DNA from: Panagrolaimus kolymaensis
Taxonomy: Eukaryota; Nematoda; Chromadorea; Rhabditida; Panagrolaimidae
DNA length: 64,000 nt
Assembly (NCBI GenBank): GCA_028622995.1
Contig: JAJQJQ010000016.1
Coordinates: forward strand, 2,170,001 to 2,234,000
Direction of reading: 5' to 3'
A program made the translations under genes and the position numbers. The notes under the pieces were generated by a model. It did not search any database. It saw only the letters and a list, made by a program, of their open reading frames with translations, and was not told where the DNA came from. Below, in pieces: positions 63,801 through 64,000 of this stretch (positions within the stretch are counted from its first letter, which is position 1; every line of letters begins with the position of its first letter).

Positions 63801-64000
63801 ATTCGAATTGTTTATTCTGCTTATTCCCCCGATGGCCTTCTCTACTTCCGCGGAAGTCATGAACATGGAGACTTTGTTGTTGTTGAACTTCGTGATGGAG
63901 CCATTTATGTTAAAGCAAATTATGGTGAAAGCTCATATGTTGAAGCTCATTCGGCTCTCACCCATTATGCAGATGGTAGAATTCATACAATAAAAATTAC
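51841..64000 (+). CDS. lam-3: Laminin alpha chain, LAM-3 (alpha-1/2) type; 3-prime end outside the window
   Basis: Basement-membrane subunit that joins beta and gamma chains through a coiled coil. About 2560 residues are present from 21 exons: 51841-51988, 52292-53096, 53257-53354, 53417-53548, 53854-54076, 54127-54227, 54374-54501, 54550-54810, 54866-55074, 57081-57243, 57318-57440, 57696-57903, 58092-58252, 58447-58744, 58873-59002, 59050-59465, 59511-60601, 60762-60926, 61079-61301, 61353-61490, 61540-64000 (open). Order: signal peptide; laminin N-terminal domain (about 50-300, [22 protein letters not shown]); EGF-like LE repeats; first domain IVa (about 550-740, NLTGLHNF); more LE repeats; second IVa (about 1270-1470), inside one exon; LE repeats; heptad coiled coil (about 1750-2265); LG1 and part of LG2. 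Two IVa domains plus LG modules point to alpha-1/2 (LAM-3) rather than EPI-1. LG3-5 lie beyond the window. A small antisense gene sits in intron 9. Confidence 0.92.
55288..55803 (-). CDS. Small secreted peptide precursor nested in a laminin intron
   Basis: Two exons (55803-55615, 55566-55288) join in phase to 155 residues. The signal peptide is [21 protein letters not shown]. An acidic spacer with [20 protein letters not shown] follows, then a dibasic KR at 66-67. Next comes [20 protein letters not shown] and a strongly basic, probably helical stretch (residues 81-107) containing [19 protein letters not shown], then an acidic tail ([12 protein letters not shown]). The layout of signal peptide, acidic spacer, dibasic site, amphipathic helix and acidic tail fits a neuropeptide or hormone precursor. 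There are no repeated short amidated peptides as in FLP or NLP genes. No family recognised with confidence. It lies antisense within laminin intron 55075-57080, about 215 bp past the upstream laminin exon. Confidence 0.65.
55804..57080. other. Rest of laminin intron 9; promoter side of the nested peptide gene
   Basis: About 1.3 kb of AT-rich sequence upstream (on minus) of the nested precursor gene and before laminin exon 10. No further coding exon is supported. Confidence 0.5.

Overview
The window is AT-rich genomic DNA from a nematode. The evidence is gene content (a laminin alpha chain of the LAM-3 type, a MADF-BESS protein, a family-92 glycosyltransferase), many small exons split by GT..AG introns mostly of 42-60 nt, pyrimidine-rich AG sites just upstream of some start codons that could be spliced-leader acceptors, and nested genes in introns. 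The short introns and base composition would suit a free-living clade IV nematode, but I cannot name the species. All exon structures below were built by hand from splice sites, reading phase and family conservation. A junction could be off by a base or two.

Layout. 1-1166 (-): MADF-BESS regulator. 1.2-6.06 kb: no gene seen. 6064-15973 (+): a secreted protein of about 2355 residues with nine von Willebrand A domains; its 1.8-kb intron 12253-14037 holds a STAR/KH RNA-binding protein on the opposite strand (12407-13574). 16107-16645 (-): orphan four-helix membrane protein. 16883-18362 (-): TRAPPC12 homologue, close enough to the membrane gene to form a possible operon. 18814-20520 (+): adenylosuccinate lyase. 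20632-21666 (-): small membrane-anchored protein built of AGTHDPNYQTL repeats. 22455-24360 (-): Ariadne-1 RBR ubiquitin ligase. 25116-25189 (+): tRNA-Asn(GTT). 25454-27104 (+): GT92 glycosyltransferase.

27.1-32.4 kb is mostly non-coding and contains a 223-bp hAT-like MITE with a perfect 8-bp target duplication. About 32415-41528 (+): tandem-C2, synaptotagmin-like protein with a very long intron and a probable internal alternative first exon. 42540-43766 (+): membrane-anchored epoxide hydrolase. 44093-46910 (+): secreted Ser-rich and Cys-rich polyprotein with a run of furin-type sites releasing CxxC peptides. 47454-49597 (+): RDH10/DHS-3-like short-chain dehydrogenase. 49.6-51.8 kb: no gene, but a 0.2-kb inverted-repeat element. 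51841-64000+ (+): laminin alpha chain (lam-3 type) running off the window end, with a small secreted peptide-precursor gene antisense in one intron (55288-55803).

Most genes are unrelated housekeeping or extracellular-matrix functions. There is no gene cluster acting as one system. The points most worth following are the nested helical-peptide precursor, the furin-site CxxC polyprotein, the AGTHDPNYQTL repeat protein and the nine-VWA protein.
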